Shown here: positions 1 through 12,086 of the stretch, in pieces | Layout of the letters: each line of letters begins with the position of its first letter | How positions within the stretch are numbered: the first letter of the stretch is position 1 | Assembly: GCA_030463445.1 (NCBI GenBank) | Contig: JAQGFW010009808.1 | Coordinates: forward strand, 1-25,679 | Direction: 5' to 3' | Origin: Euplotes aediculatus | Taxonomy: Eukaryota > Ciliophora > Spirotrichea > Euplotida > Euplotidae | Length of the DNA stretch: 25,679 bases | Translations under genes and position numbers: made by a program | Notes under the pieces: generated by a model | What the model saw: the letters and a program-made list of their open reading frames with translations, nothing else | What the model was told of the DNA's origin: nothing | Databases searched by the model: none

Positions 1-28
1 CCCCAAAACCCCAAAACCCCAAAACCCC
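1..28. repeat. C4A4 telomere, 28 bp
   Basis: Three full CCCCAAAA units plus a final CCCC give exactly 28 bp before the sequence changes to AAATTA. C4A4 telomeres are known from spirotrich ciliates. A double-stranded length of 28 bp is the fixed value for mature Euplotes macronuclear chromosomes (Oxytricha and Stylonychia have 20 bp). This is the C-rich strand read inward from a left chromosome end. No matching G4T4 end is present on the right, so the window holds one end only. Confidence 0.95.
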
Positions 29-45
29 AAATTAAAAATTTTATT

Positions 46-50
46 TTGAA
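46..50 (+). promoter_or_regulatory. Chromosome-breakage motif (E-Cbs core TTGAA)
   Basis: TTGAA starts exactly 17 bp after the last telomeric C. In Euplotes crassus the conserved breakage/telomere-addition motif has this core, orientation and 17-bp distance from the telomere. The flanking bases (TTTTGAATTC) fit the published consensus only partly. TTGAA is common in AT-rich DNA, so the support comes from the exact spacing combined with the 28-bp telomere. Confidence 0.75.
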
Positions 51-70
51 TTCTATAAAAATATTTCAGA

Positions 71-3000
71 ATGGAAGAGAGAAAAGACAAACAAGTTGGA
101 GCAAGCTTAAAAGATGTCATTGTTGGGTGGTGTAAGATAACCAGCTAATAATTTAGCCTAATCCACATTTATTTAAGTGGGTATTATTTAATTTTAGCCA
201 TAATTATTTTGATTAGCTTGACTTATATGACATTTTCAATATAATTTAGTCGAAAGCTAAGCACAAAAATAGGTATACACTGTGGTCTTAAAAAATACAC
301 TAATTTGCATACTTGAGGATTTAGTTTTATCAAAGTGCTTATATTTATTAGGCTTTAAAGTTAGCAAAGTGATAATCTATTCATTAAAAAACATGTTTAT
401 TCTCTTCATAGATAATGAAATTTATGATTTTCTTCTCCTTTTGTTCAAAGTTGACTGTGATACTTCAAAATTGCTATTCATTTTCATTTACTCTAATCTT
501 CAAAGCAATTATTTCAGCAATAAAGACGAGTCTTTTCTTTTTAAATTACTAAAATACTTGATTTTTAAGTAGTAGGATAACAGTAAATTTGCTAAAGCCT
601 TATATAATATAGTGAAAGGAGCAAATGATCTGTTTTCCTAACTTGAAATAGTTAATCCAACTCTAGTTTTACTTTAAGTTAAGCGAATGCCAAATAAAAT
701 TTAAAGCTGAATCAAATCACATATTGAATAGGGAGAAGGTTTAAATAGCAAATTCGAAAAAAATAGTTATCCCTTTTAATTTCCAATCATAATCCATGAA
801 GTAGTATTTTAAAGAATCAATTAGTAATATTGAAGAATAGCCTACATACAGAACATTCGATTAAACTTTTAAAATTTAATCATTACTATTACTTAAAATA
901 TTGCAATTACTCAAATTAATGAATCCTTTTATTATAATTCCTCTATGATAAAATAATAATGTGATAAGACTAACTCTAAACCTTTGTTATTTTGAATCAA
1001 ATACTTAAGTTCTCTAATTATGAAAGCCGACGTTATATCAATTTTCAAATCTTAAATTGCATGCATTATTACAAGTTTTATATCTAAAGCAAATATAAAA
1101 AAGAGACTTATTTTCTGTCAAAACTTTGTATGACATTGACATATATTCCACGTTCTATGCTGTATTCTCCCTAAACAACCGACATTTTGTCATATTCACT
1201 AAAAAACGAGATCAAAAGTGATATTTATTTTCAAAATTTTATTGAAAGTAGAGAATAGATTAAATTTTGAATCATACTTATTTTAGGGTTTTATGGCAAA
1301 TACTCAGAATCGTTTGTACAATGTAATTTAGGCGATTCAAATCACATTAAAATTTTCCTCATCTATCTTCAATATAGTTAACACACAAGATCTTATAACA
1401 CGGTTTCACTTTATTAAAATTGCAAATTACTCAATACAACTCTGAAATATAATTAAGCATTTAAGCTTAGAGTGAAGACAAAATCAATTAGAATATGGAT
1501 TCAGCTTTTTCTGAATTGACAAAAGTATAAAACTAATCGAACACCTAAACTCTCAATAAAGGTAAAAATGCTGAACCAAAGATATCGAATATGGGTGAGC
1601 TGAATGAACTTTAATGAACCGATTATTAGGTATTAATTCTACCTCCTAGAATTCATAATTTATACAACCAGTTCAAGGATAAAATCTTAATAAAGTGGTT
1701 AAATTTGAGCTTCAAACAAATTATATCTAACAAATAAGTTAGAGGTTAAAACTATTATTAAACTTCGATTATTTAGAATCAAATTGATTTTACTAAATTA
1801 TCAAATATAAGAAAATGAATATTAATAACTAATTTATGAATCGAAAATGACTAAAAAGTTGCTATTGCTAATTCTAATTACTTTATTTTCTTCACTCAAA
1901 CTTACTCACCTTATTAAGTATGCAAACCCAATATAATTTCAATGATTAAACTTTTATTGATTTCCTTGACTTTTCAAAATTATTGTTTATAGAAAAGTTT
2001 ATGAGATCCTTAAAAAAAGATTGAATAGCCTTGGAATAAAAATTAAATAAAAATAATGCACATGAATGAAGATGTAAATTAAAACTTACTTTGATTTCAA
2101 TATTAAAGTTACTATTTATTTTAAGTTTCATCATCAGCAAAACTGATTTGAAAAGATGTTTAATCAACTCAGAATAATTTTTTATTTAAGTGTATATTAA
2201 TTAAATGATATTGATGATCAATCAAAAAGAATTGATTCTGCTAAGTATTTCCAAATCAATTTCAAAATTCTTGAAATTGAGTAAAACAATAAAATAAAAC
2301 TCTCTTCAAAATTTTTATCGATAGAATTGAAGAAGGAAGAAATAATTAGTTTTCAAATGATAGAAAATATAAATTATAGCTACAACTAAGATTGATAACT
2401 AAATTTTTAGAAATATAATTTCAATTAAAAAAATTTTAGGATAAATTTTATAATACATACATATGTAATCTTTAATTCAATGTCAGAAAGAATATTAAAT
2501 AAAAGTAAAGTGATAAAAATTAATCATGGTTATATTCATTATTACAAATTTTATTACTTTTTTACAATAATTGAAAGTTTTTTTGGCAAAAGTAAAATAT
2601 TTGTATCAACTATTGTACATTAAAGTTAGAAAATTTTGAGAGAATCAAATTCTTCATATACATATTTATCTGAAAGTTTACTGCTTCAAAGATCCCTTAC
2701 TTAATCAATATAAATAACCTTCTTATCGTTAACCCTTTAGCTATTAAGGTTTTGAGTATACAAAAATCTCTTATTATCATTTTATAGCCAATATGTCTCA
2801 TTTTCACTAATATTTTATCAGTATAAATTAAGAATAAAAAGAATTTTTACCTATTTTTCAAATTTAAAGTTTAGCACTAATACTTAAACACTAATAGTTA
2901 CTTCAATTTTAAAGCAAGTTGATTTTGCTCTGTTTTTAATAAAGACAGAGTTCATTAATTAGATCTAACAGATTAAAAGATTGATTAACTAATTTTGTTA

Positions 3001-5539
3001 AGAGTTTTTAATATCAGCTCTCTATTTAAGCAACTTAATTTATAAATTTAAATTTAATCTATTTCATTATATTTATATACTATGCATCATTTTATATTAT
3101 TAGTTGCTTTAGTTTTTCAAAATTTACAGAGCATTCATAGATATTGAGTGAATAACATTTTACTTAAGCTGTTATCTATGAAGTTTATAAAGTTTTTATT
3201 TTGAAATACAAGTTATTTTTTTATTAAGATTTTAATTTAAAGTCTACTGGCAATATAAATTACCGACTTTAAGAGCATAATGATCACAATCGAAACTCAA
3301 TCATTGTGATTTGTTCAAACTTACAGATAAATCTGAAATTTAAATTTGAGACCAATAGTTTGATGCTCTATTCTTAAATATCAAATATTTAAGATTGTAT
3401 AGTCACACCATCAGAAAGCAACCAACCTAATCAAGACGATAGAGGCAACATTAGAGCATCAGAAGCAAGACTATATTCACCCAGCAATGATGATTATGAT
3501 GAAGAGGAAAATGAAGATGAAGAGGATCAAGATTCTTCGTAAGCAATGAATTTTTAAATACAAAAGTGAGAGTATCTTTATTCTCAACTAGATAGATTAG
3601 TTTAACTACATAGTCTAATAATTAGTTTCATCCCTTGTATCAATGCACACAAATGATGCAGAACGATCATTTTAGTTCCTCTACATGTCTTCAATGAATC
3701 TGCACAAGATTCATACATTATTTAGATTCATTCACTATTATGTTTATTTTTAATACTTGGAATATTTTATCATCGACTTGAATAAATCTCCACTGAATCT
3801 ATTTCAATTGAATTTTATATATAACTTCCATTTTAATAATTTAATAAATCTATTTATATTTAAAAGTCTATTTGAAGAGGCTTTTTCTTCAATAGATTTA
3901 GTGTTGTCACTACTTTGCCTACAAATTCAAGATCAATCTCTTTCATTTATATAAAAACTTTGATTCCATCAAATTCGGTAGACTATCATATATCAATCAA
4001 TTTAAAGTACGAATATTAACATGGAGTTGATACAACAGAAACTTATCACAGAGACTCGGACTTGTGACTTAAAAAGTTCCTTTTATAATTCTTTGAAAAT
4101 CCATCGACTGGAAATTGATAAAACTTTTCCTTGATTTAAAACTTTCTATTTGCATTTCTACAAGGTTCAAATGAATAATTATATTTTCTTCTCTTCTTTA
4201 TTAATCGACATAACTCCAATTCTTTCAAATTGAATTTATTAAATCATCAATTCTCCATCAAATTCCTGAATTTCTTTCATCGAAGTTAACCAACACTTAT
4301 AATTATCTATTTAAATTTCCTGCTTTAACTAAGCATTCTATTTCTATCTTCACCAAATATTCAACTATATATTTACTAAAATGTTGATAGAAACCGAAGT
4401 CAAAGCAATCCATTAACAGATTCCCAAGAACAAAATTCGATCAATAATAAAACTAATGTAAGCAATTGTTCAATAGCTTCTATTTAGAGAAATCAATCAT
4501 TAAGTATTAACAATAAGAGACAAAGTGATGACAGCAATGATTCTTTAGAGGAAATAACTGAGCACGATTTGGAACAAGATTTATCTGAGTCTTCTTCTCA
4601 ATACGTCCCTGTCATCGACTATGAAGACATTAAAGAGGAATTGGAGAATAAAAAGATATATGAAGAGTTAATGGAAAATCATAGAGATATTGAAGACAAG
4701 ATGGAAGAAGAAGAACTTCAGAGATTACAGTTGAATGACTTAAATTATAATGATGAGATCAACATAACCTTGATATGCTATGGAGATGTAAGAAATATTT
4801 CAAAGTATATTCAATCTAATCTATTTCTTGTGAGTTTATACTGTTAGACTGTTGTTTAAAATTTCAATAAAACACAATTTAAATATTCTCATTTGCTTTA
4901 TTAATATTATAATTTTAAGATAAAAACTGTTGTTTTAGGTAAATAATTTATAAGATTTGATTACGAATATATATTAAAATTTATTATAAACATAGTATTT
5001 GCAAATTTATTTATAATAATAGATAGTAAATAAAAATGATCTTACCTAAATTATTGTTTTTATCAGTTTGGAAGGCATATGTTGCTTGAAAATACCAGAA
5101 ATACTAAAATTATCAAGTTTTTATCTAAAGTTTTAGATATTTTTGATTATAAATTTGATAATATTTTTTTAAAGATGTTTCACTAAAAATCGAATTAAAT
5201 TACAAAGCATTATGAGCTTTCCAAAAATATATATTAGTTTATGCTATAATATATTTAGAAAGTAAGTGAATATGTGGTAAATACAAAAATTTATTTTATC
5301 CAAAACTTTACTTTTGTCCACTTCCTTTCAAAATTTTTTAATTTTGATAATCTGATATTCTAATTTAATTAAAATTTTTACGAATTTTAACAATTTAAAT
5401 CGAAAATAGTTTATTAAAAAAACTCATTGCTAACTTAAATAATGTTGACATATCTAAAATAAGAAAGTCTGCTCTGATGGACTAGAGTTCCGTTCGTTCT
5501 GAGGAGATGCATTTTGGACTATCATTTTGATGTTGCTAG
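71..5539 (+). CDS. Acidic low-complexity protein, five-exon model (about 205 aa)
   Basis: I do not recognise this protein. The start is the ATG 43 nt inside the telomere (MEERKDKQVGASLKDVIVGW). Proposed exons are 71-131, 3403-3538, 4391-4457, 4488-4787 and 5486-5539. Each internal exon is preceded by TAG and each donor reads GTAAG. The phases fit at every junction and the total of 618 nt divides by three, ending at TAG 5537-5539. The product is rich in D, E, S, N and Q: exon 2 holds an acidic run (DYDEEENEDEEDQDSS) and exon 4 a charged, probably helical stretch (residues such as IKEELENKKIYEELMENH). There is no signal peptide or clear membrane segment. Two TGA codons are read as Cys near the C-terminus. 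The 30-bp intron at 4458-4487 has normal Euplotes size. The other gaps (about 0.7 to 3.3 kb) are far too long for such introns and probably contain IESs. Exon 4 is the most secure; linking exon 1 to the rest is inference. Confidence 0.55.
132..3402 (+). other. First interruption: intron plus germline-limited DNA
   Basis: This gap starts with donor GTAAGA and ends with GTATAG, and its phase joins exons 1 and 2. It is over 3.2 kb of AT-rich DNA, so most of it is probably IES. Two short direct repeats could bound an IES: ATTTA, which would leave a 35-bp intron, and TAAGAT (133-138 and 3390-3395), which would leave only 14 bp. Open frames inside, such as 282-572 and 1332-1556, have no splice or start context, and stop density around them is at the level expected for this base composition. 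I see no supported gene. Confidence 0.45.
3539..4390 (+). other. Second interruption, 852 bp, intron-like ends
   Basis: The gap starts GTAAGC and ends TTGATAG and joins exons 2 and 3 in phase. GTAAGCAAT at 3539-3547 occurs again at the next donor (4458-4466). At 852 bp it is too long for a Euplotes intron, so an IES inside the intron is likely, but I could not fix its borders. A minus-strand coding-like stretch lies roughly at 3990-4300. It is unidentified and may be chance. Confidence 0.4.
4458..4487 (+). other. 30-bp spliceosomal intron
   Basis: GTAAGC to TTTAG, 30 bp, between two phase-0 exon edges. The frame before it (ending INNKTN) and after it (starting RNQSLSIN) share the same S/N/Q-rich composition. 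Without removal the upstream frame would meet stops. The size and ends match known short Euplotes introns. Confidence 0.7.
4789..5459. other. Probable IES inside an intron (671 bp, TAAGAAA repeats)
   Basis: TAAGAAA occurs at 4789-4795 and 5460-5466. Removing one copy and the DNA between leaves a 27-bp intron running GTAAGA to GACTAG, with phase-0 edges before (CYGD) and after (SSVRSEE). The removed DNA is AT-rich and has no coding signal. The repeat contains TA, as in Euplotes IESs. The 7-bp match alone is modest evidence; the intron of normal length that it produces adds weight. Confidence 0.5.
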
Positions 5540-8500
5540 TTAGAAGAGTATTGAACCAAATGCATTAAAATAAAATAAATTTAAAAGTTTTAAACATAAT
5601 CTAAATAATATTTTAATTGCTATTTAAAAATAAATATAACAAAATATTGTAAAGATGAATAAAAAAGATGACTCGCTTTATGATAAATTCTCGACAACAA
5701 AATTCTTATAGAAACTAAATAAATAATATTAAACTGTGAGCTTAAATATAATAAATTTTAATGATAAATTTGGCAAATTCAATTTTATAACAAAGAATAC
5801 GCAACGTTGAGCAATTTGAAGATTGTATTTGACTTTATTGTAAAAAAGTATTAGATAAATGAAGAAATACTTTCTTCTTAGTTTTATCAAATATTCGTTT
5901 AATTGATTTATTTTTCATATTTCTCTTTAAGATTTCAAAGAACAACTAAATTAGAGCAAATTAAAAAGAATAATAGTTTAGTTTACTTTTTAGTGTTTCA
6001 AGTATTTATTAAATTATTTAAAATTATATGATATTTTTATATTCAAAATCTTATTATCTGATAGAATTTGTAAATTTAACTATGGTACATTACAAATTTG
6101 TAAAATTAATTGTTCTATTCGAAATAAATCTCATTAAACTATTTTTGAGAGCAAATATAGGAAATCAGATTTAATATTCCTGAAAAAGAGTATTAGGAAA
6201 CATTTTTGATGTACCTTTTTATTTCCGTGAATAATTAGTTCTAATATGTCGATTAATAGAAGTTTCATTTATAATTAATAAAATAAATCGCAAACTGTAC
6301 TTCGTGCAAATTTAAATGATAAAAAAATTGTCTTAATGTTTTCACTCTATTTTGATCAATACTAATAAATCTTGGCTATAACTATTGTAACTTAAATTTA
6401 TATTATTTCTATTAATTTAAATTAATATACCACAAAAGTTGATTGTAAAATTTTGATTTATTAATTTTGAGAGCATAGCATCAATAATTTGATTATCGAT
6501 GACTTCAATAAAATCTTTAAAATTATTATTTTAGCATTAATATTAATTAATAGTTTAGTATCTTTTTAGTTGGATCTTTTAAAACATATCTTATTTGCTT
6601 AATACTTATTTTATAGAGAGTTCATAGAGAAACTTATTATTTTCAAGTTAACAGATTTATACTGAGATTATTCCAATTTTATCAATATATAATAAATTAT
6701 TTTAACAAAATACAAGATTTTCATTAGGATAACGATTTTGTAATAAGAAAGGGACTTCGTTAATTTGAAATGATAATGAAAGATAATTTCTTTATTAAGA
6801 GATTCCATTTCCTCTTTAATATTTTTTCGTATTAATTGATTCTAATTTTTTATGAGTACCTTTCTTCTTTTTTATGCTATTAAATCCAATTATGCTATTT
6901 TCAACTGATGCTACTTGTAAATCATTGAATCGAAACTAACTCATCCACTTTATTATAATGAAATGTTTTTTATGCTTTTGTGGATAGAGATCTAACTGAA
7001 ATGCTTGATTCTAATAATCGAATTTGATTGAGCCTTGATTATAGATCAGAATTTTAATATTTAGAAAGCAAACTATCTTTGCTTATAATGGTGTCTAAGA
7101 AACCGAGATTACAAAAGATTCAATGAATACTAATTTAACCTTATAAATCTGTAGCTGTCTGTTGATTCCTTTTAATTTCAGAGTTTGCAATCTTTTAGAA
7201 ACATAAGGTCTTTTAAAAGGTTTTGATTGAGATTGACAGCTCTAAATGCTTCTACTAAAAATAATTATTTTAAGTTCGGATACTTAATCAAACGCTAATA
7301 ATACAAAGGCTTCAGAATTTATATAAGTGAATATGATAAATTAGTAGGTTTGATTTTTCAATCAAGCTTATATTTGCATGTTGGATTAATCTATTATTTA
7401 CTTCGAGAAATCAAGGAGATTATCAGTTTGTTCTCTTCTTATTTATGAAGAAAGTTTGAGTAAAAAATCGAGTAATCGCTTCTATACGCTTGCTGTAAAA
7501 ATTCATTAATACAATTATCATATTTCAATGAAATTTTCTTTAAATTAATTCGTTGAAGTTTTTTTAATGATTTTGAGTTTAAATTGATATTGTATATTTT
7601 AATATCAGAATGTTTAACTAAAGTGAGAGAAATATGTTTATATCTTTGAATAAGACTTTGCAGTCGTATTTGATATATGTTTCATTTTGCCCAAATATAT
7701 ATCAAATATTTCAATTTATTAAGCATTGAGCCATCTTTCTTATTCTTTAAAAAGAAACTAAAATCTTTCATAATAAATAAAATTAGCTTCATAGTCAACA
7801 ATTGCCCCTCTCAATTTCTCAATTAGATGTAAATTCTGAGCAAACTATATTTTATGATTAAAATCAGTATGATAAATATTATAATAAATCTACTTGTAAT
7901 AATTTTGAGATGGGTTAGTATTCAAATAATAATAATAATTTTAAATATGTATTTTTAAAATTTAAGACATTGAGTTTTTGATAAAAATTTCAATATAAGT
8001 TGCAAGTTAGTGTTTCCCTTAAATTACAGTTTAAATATGTTAACTCGTGGGTAATACTTGCTTTTATTAAAAAAAACTAGTCACTCTAGCGAATCTATTA
8101 CATTTTGTGATATAAAAAAATACATATGTGTGAATAAAACTCACATTAATTAAAAAATAAATCGAATAAATAAAACTTTACATATAATACAGTACTTTTT
8201 TGGAAAGAAATCATGAATAAAAATGAATCAGTGTAAACAGTCACGCAAAGTAATTAATCGTATCCTCCCTTACTAAATATTTTGAAAATTAAAAATGTAG
8301 CACATCTCGTTGAGATTTTAATATTTAACAGTAATTAAATTAGAATAGTTGCACTTTTTTTAATATTCCTTCTAAAAGCAGAATTCTCCACATTCAAAAC
8401 TTAAATTAAGAATCGATATTTTAGATGTATTTTCCTTTTTTCTTTTCTTGTCTTGTCATGTGATCAACTTCTATCTCTTTCTATTTGGTTGCATCTTCTT

Positions 8501-11281
8501 TTTGGTATTTTGGATTGTGCCAGATTTATAAGTCTGTATCAGTATATATCTCCATCAAGCTTTACTTTTAAAAATTGGTGATTTCATAAAATTCACCACA
8601 ATATTTTATTGAGGCAGGAGATTTGAATGGCGGGGATTTGAGAGATACAGGTGTTTAATGTTAAATAAATCTATACTTTTCTTCTTAACTCAAAGCATTC
8701 AAATGCATCTTGTTGTTGGACTCGAGTTTCAAATGTGAATATAAAGTTCAAACACCTATATTAAATTTATGATTGAGATCTCAGAAGTAAGATAAAACAT
8801 TTTAAACTCAGCTTAATAATATATTTTTATAATAGTCTCTTCGATTAGAAAAAGTGGTATTCCATATTCAAAAATAAGAAAGATTAAAAATAGGATTATT
8901 TAAGATTATTGTTTCTTGTATTGTATCTAAAAATTAAAATTTAAAATAATTTATCTCTCGTGTACAATTTGTATTTTTTAAGTATTTTATTTTAGTAACT
9001 TTGCTTAACTTTCTTTAAATTTTTTTTCGTAAAATATTAATTATTAGACAAGCTATAACAATAAATTAGGCTTTTATTGCTAACTAATTTTAAGACCTAA
9101 CTTTATATTATTTTGTTTTTTAGTTCATCATAAAAAATCTTTAAGGATAAATATTATTACATTTTAAATTAAAAAAATACTTATACAAACTCCAAAACCT
9201 TAATGCACAAGCTTTCAAAAATGATTGGATTGGTTGTCCAAATAAATTATATTTTAGTTTGCCTAAAAAAATAAATTTTAGAAATTTAAAGATTTCCAAA
9301 AATATTAAAATAAATGAAAATTTCTCTCAAAATGTACACTTCATATGTTACTCTCTTCAATATTACTTATTTAAACTTGCATATTTGATGCAGTCTCATT
9401 TTCATTTCTAATATAGCTCACCAATCTAAATCAACAAAAACAATATTATCTGCATAAAATTCAAAACAAACCATTGTAAGTACAAATATATAATTATCGG
9501 ATATAAGAGCACGATCTGATAGTTTAAGAACAGATACATAAATTATAATTATTCATGTGTCTTTTACTTCACATATTTTATATTATTTATCAATTATTAC
9601 TATTCATAGCATTTGGATGCAAGCTAATATTGATTTTATGGTATCACTTTACATTAAATCAAAGTTCTCTTATTTATAAGAACTCGACAGATTTCATTTT
9701 GTAGTTTAAACCAACAGGCTCGATAATAGAATTTCTTCAAGAATATGAGATTTTATTCAATTTTAGTTTCAAATATTTCAAGAACTTAATAAAAATAACT
9801 ATCTCACTTTTGGTGTTTTTATTAGAAGTTTAAAATAAATAATTAAAATTAATGAGATTTTTGATTTTGTAAACACAGTTTATAATTTATTTAAATGAAT
9901 TCAAAATTAGAGTGTATTTTAAATTTTATTAATTGAGTTTTTTATTATTATTTGTATAGACTTTCTTTTTATATTTCTTGTTTTTATCAGCTGTAACATT
10001 ATTTGTTGAATCTGAAAACGCCTCATTCATGATCGTTACTCGAAGATAAATGAAAGTTTTTTAATATAATTAAATTCAGTACTTTCTTTATTCAGAGTCA
10101 CTTATAAAATAAATAGTCAAAAAATTTTTGAGCAAAATAAAAAATGAAGAGAATACTCAAAATGAATTGATAAACTAAACTTCATTTCAAATAAAGGTTT
10201 GGTATAACGAAATGCAATTGTATCGAGGTTGTGTATACTATATATAATACATATATTATCATTTTTTTAATGTAAATAAGAATTGTAACAATTAGTTTAA
10301 GCTTTGAAACTATCTTAACTAATATAAAACATAAAAGTTGAACTGCAATTATTTTAAAACTCAATAAGGTATTATAATGTACTTTAAGTTAAATTTGCTA
10401 ATAGTAATCTTAGGAATATTCTATTCAATTTAAAATAAATATTCAAATTTAATAAGCTATAATTTAAATAACTATTTTATTTTATAAACTTTAACAACAA
10501 TTTTTATTTTAATAAATAGCTGAGTAAATGTTAATATAGATGTAATATTTCTCTTGAAATATTAATTCTTAAAAATAATAAAAGCACTTTGTTTGAATGA
10601 ATATAAATACTAATTACATATTATTTTTATTTTATACAATAAAGTTTGGTGCAATCAATTGCTTGAAATTTAAAATTACAAAGAAATAATTTTTATTTAA
10701 ACTGAGAGCTTTGATTTAAACTATGATCAGTCTTTGTTGAATTTAATACACATAATCAGTTTGCATAAAAATCATTTTTTATCCAATTTATATTAAAATT
10801 GTTGTTTTTTTATATATTTGCTTAAATAAATGATGAAGTATTGATAAATAAAAAATTGTGTTTTAAAACTATGAAGTCAGTTAGTTAAGCCATAATTAAA
10901 TTTGATTTTATTAAAATTTTAAAATATATTATATCTCATATGAATTTATTAATAGTGCATTACAAATATCTGTATTTAAATGGAAAATAAATTATTATTC
11001 TGATAAAAGTTTATTAAATTCTCAAATAATTACAAAATATATTTAAATATTTCTCTATTTTAGATACTACAAATTAAAAAGTATAAACATAAATAAAAAT
11101 GCTGCAAACTATTATAAATGCATAAGTAATAATCAGCAACTTTCTGCACTTTCATAAAATAATTATCATTAATAATATTTTATTAATAATCAATATCAAA
11201 ATATTTTTTTCTCATATTTCAACTACAATAATTAATAACTTCATTTATATATTCTCTTATTTAATACAAGAATATTTATTT
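5540..11281. other. Long AT-rich stretch without a supported gene
   Basis: About 5.7 kb of very AT-rich DNA. Only short open patches are visible, for example around 6960-7140 on the plus strand, and these have in-frame stops and no convincing splice context. The small hairpin at 8577-8597 (GGTGATTT...TCACC) and the inverted pair near 8648-8758 (AGGTGTTT and AAACACCT) are the only structures I noted. The stretch is probably germline-limited DNA between chromosome-forming regions. Confidence 0.5.
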
Positions 11282-11400
11282 TGCGAGGTATTTCCTAATT
11301 ATCCTACTGATCATTTTGATGAACTTAATGATTTCTGGCAAGAAAGGCTTTGAAATCAAAAATTAAACTACTTTTTAAAATAAATATTCATTAAAACTAG

Positions 11401-12027
11401 TGTTGCTTCCAGCCATCATCCCACTTGATCCCAAACTTCCTGCTATTCTTACCTTATAGCTCATGGCACACAACATACGAACCAGCAAATCCATTTTATT
11501 ATAATTTTGAAATAAGACCTTTAGGACAGAGTGAATCAACCTTAAACCTCAGTGATAATATCGATTATTTCTCAAATGATAAATACTACATAGAATTTAA
11601 GAAAGAAGAGTACTCTGAAATGGTATCGGAGCAAGTAGCCCAGTATTATTTCAGCAGACTATCCCTCAACCACAAATTCGAATCCAACCTCCCTTTCAAT
11701 TTATACTGGGCATATAACAGATGGCCATTAACATATCAGAGTATTAAAGAGATAGATTCAGTTAATACAGATGAGTTTATAAAATTGGGGATTAGTGAGG
11801 CTAAAAGTATATTTGACTCAGTTGTGCTGTACTTCGGAGACAAAACTGAAGTGAATGTTAGCAAGCCTGTAGACACGAACACAGAATACTCACTCTTTAC
11901 TTATTTAAACAATGTCAGATATTACTTGGCACGGGGATCAAAATGCGATACAGATGATGGTAGTGAACAATATAAACTTGTGCTGACATCAGTTAAAAAT
12001 CAGAATTTAATGAAAGGTGAAAAATAA
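11401..12027 (+). CDS. Unidentified protein, exon of about 209 codons
   Basis: This is an open frame with mixed base composition unlike its AT-rich surroundings, and it contains no TAA or TAG inside. It follows a TAG at 11398-11400 that may be a splice acceptor, so it may be an internal exon; there is no clear ATG at its 5' end. From about residue 15 it reads as a soluble, aromatic-rich domain (SSWHTTYEPANPFYYNFEIR, then YLARGSKCDTDDGSEQYKLV near the end). I do not recognise the family. The frame just upstream (11282-11395) also looks coding but is out of register, and a second frame overlaps 11374-11450, so the true 5' structure is unclear: a frameshift at TTA-TAG or a small IES are both possible. 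It ends at AAA-TAA, the commonest Euplotes frameshift site, so this TAA may not be the real end. Confidence 0.6.
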   Translation, partial: CCFQPSSHLIPNFLLFLPYSSWHTTYEPANPFYYNFEIRPLGQSESTLNLSDNIDYFSNDKYYIEFKKEEYSEMVSEQVAQYYFSRLSLNHKFESNLPFNLYWAYNRWPLTYQSIKEIDSVNTDEFIKLGISEAKSIFDSVVLYFGDKTEVNVSKPVDTNTEYSLFTYLNNVRYYLARGSKCDTDDGSEQYKLVLTSVKNQNLMKGEK

Positions 12028-12086
12028 AGATTATTATTGGGCTTATATATGCTGTTTGTGCACTAACTATTACCATCATTAAGTAT
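12027..12086 (+). CDS. Possible membrane segment continuing the preceding gene
   Basis: Directly after the AAA-TAA at 12022-12027, one other frame encodes a clean hydrophobic helix (IIIGLIYAVCALTITII, then KYY). It is reached by a +2 shift; a +1 shift gives a shorter tail instead. A C-terminal membrane anchor on the upstream domain is therefore possible. The frame change is inference. If TAA 12025-12027 is the true stop, this segment is not translated. Confidence 0.3.

Noticed and set aside
282-2190. A frame that reads coherently for about 1.9 kb if TAA/TAG are taken as Gln
   Set aside because: Any frame stays open if no codon is a stop. Stop density here is about what random DNA of this composition gives, neighbouring frames look equally plausible, and the secure genes never use TAA/TAG for Gln.
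3438-4390. GATAGA direct repeat (3438 and 4385) as an IES border
   Set aside because: It would delete the clearly coding acidic part of exon 2. The match is largely explained by the splice acceptor GATAG.
5551-5555. TTGAA 11 bp after the stop at 5539 as a right-hand breakage motif
   Set aside because: The spacing fits the rule for a motif in eliminated DNA, but it would leave no 3' untranslated sequence, and TTGAA is common here.
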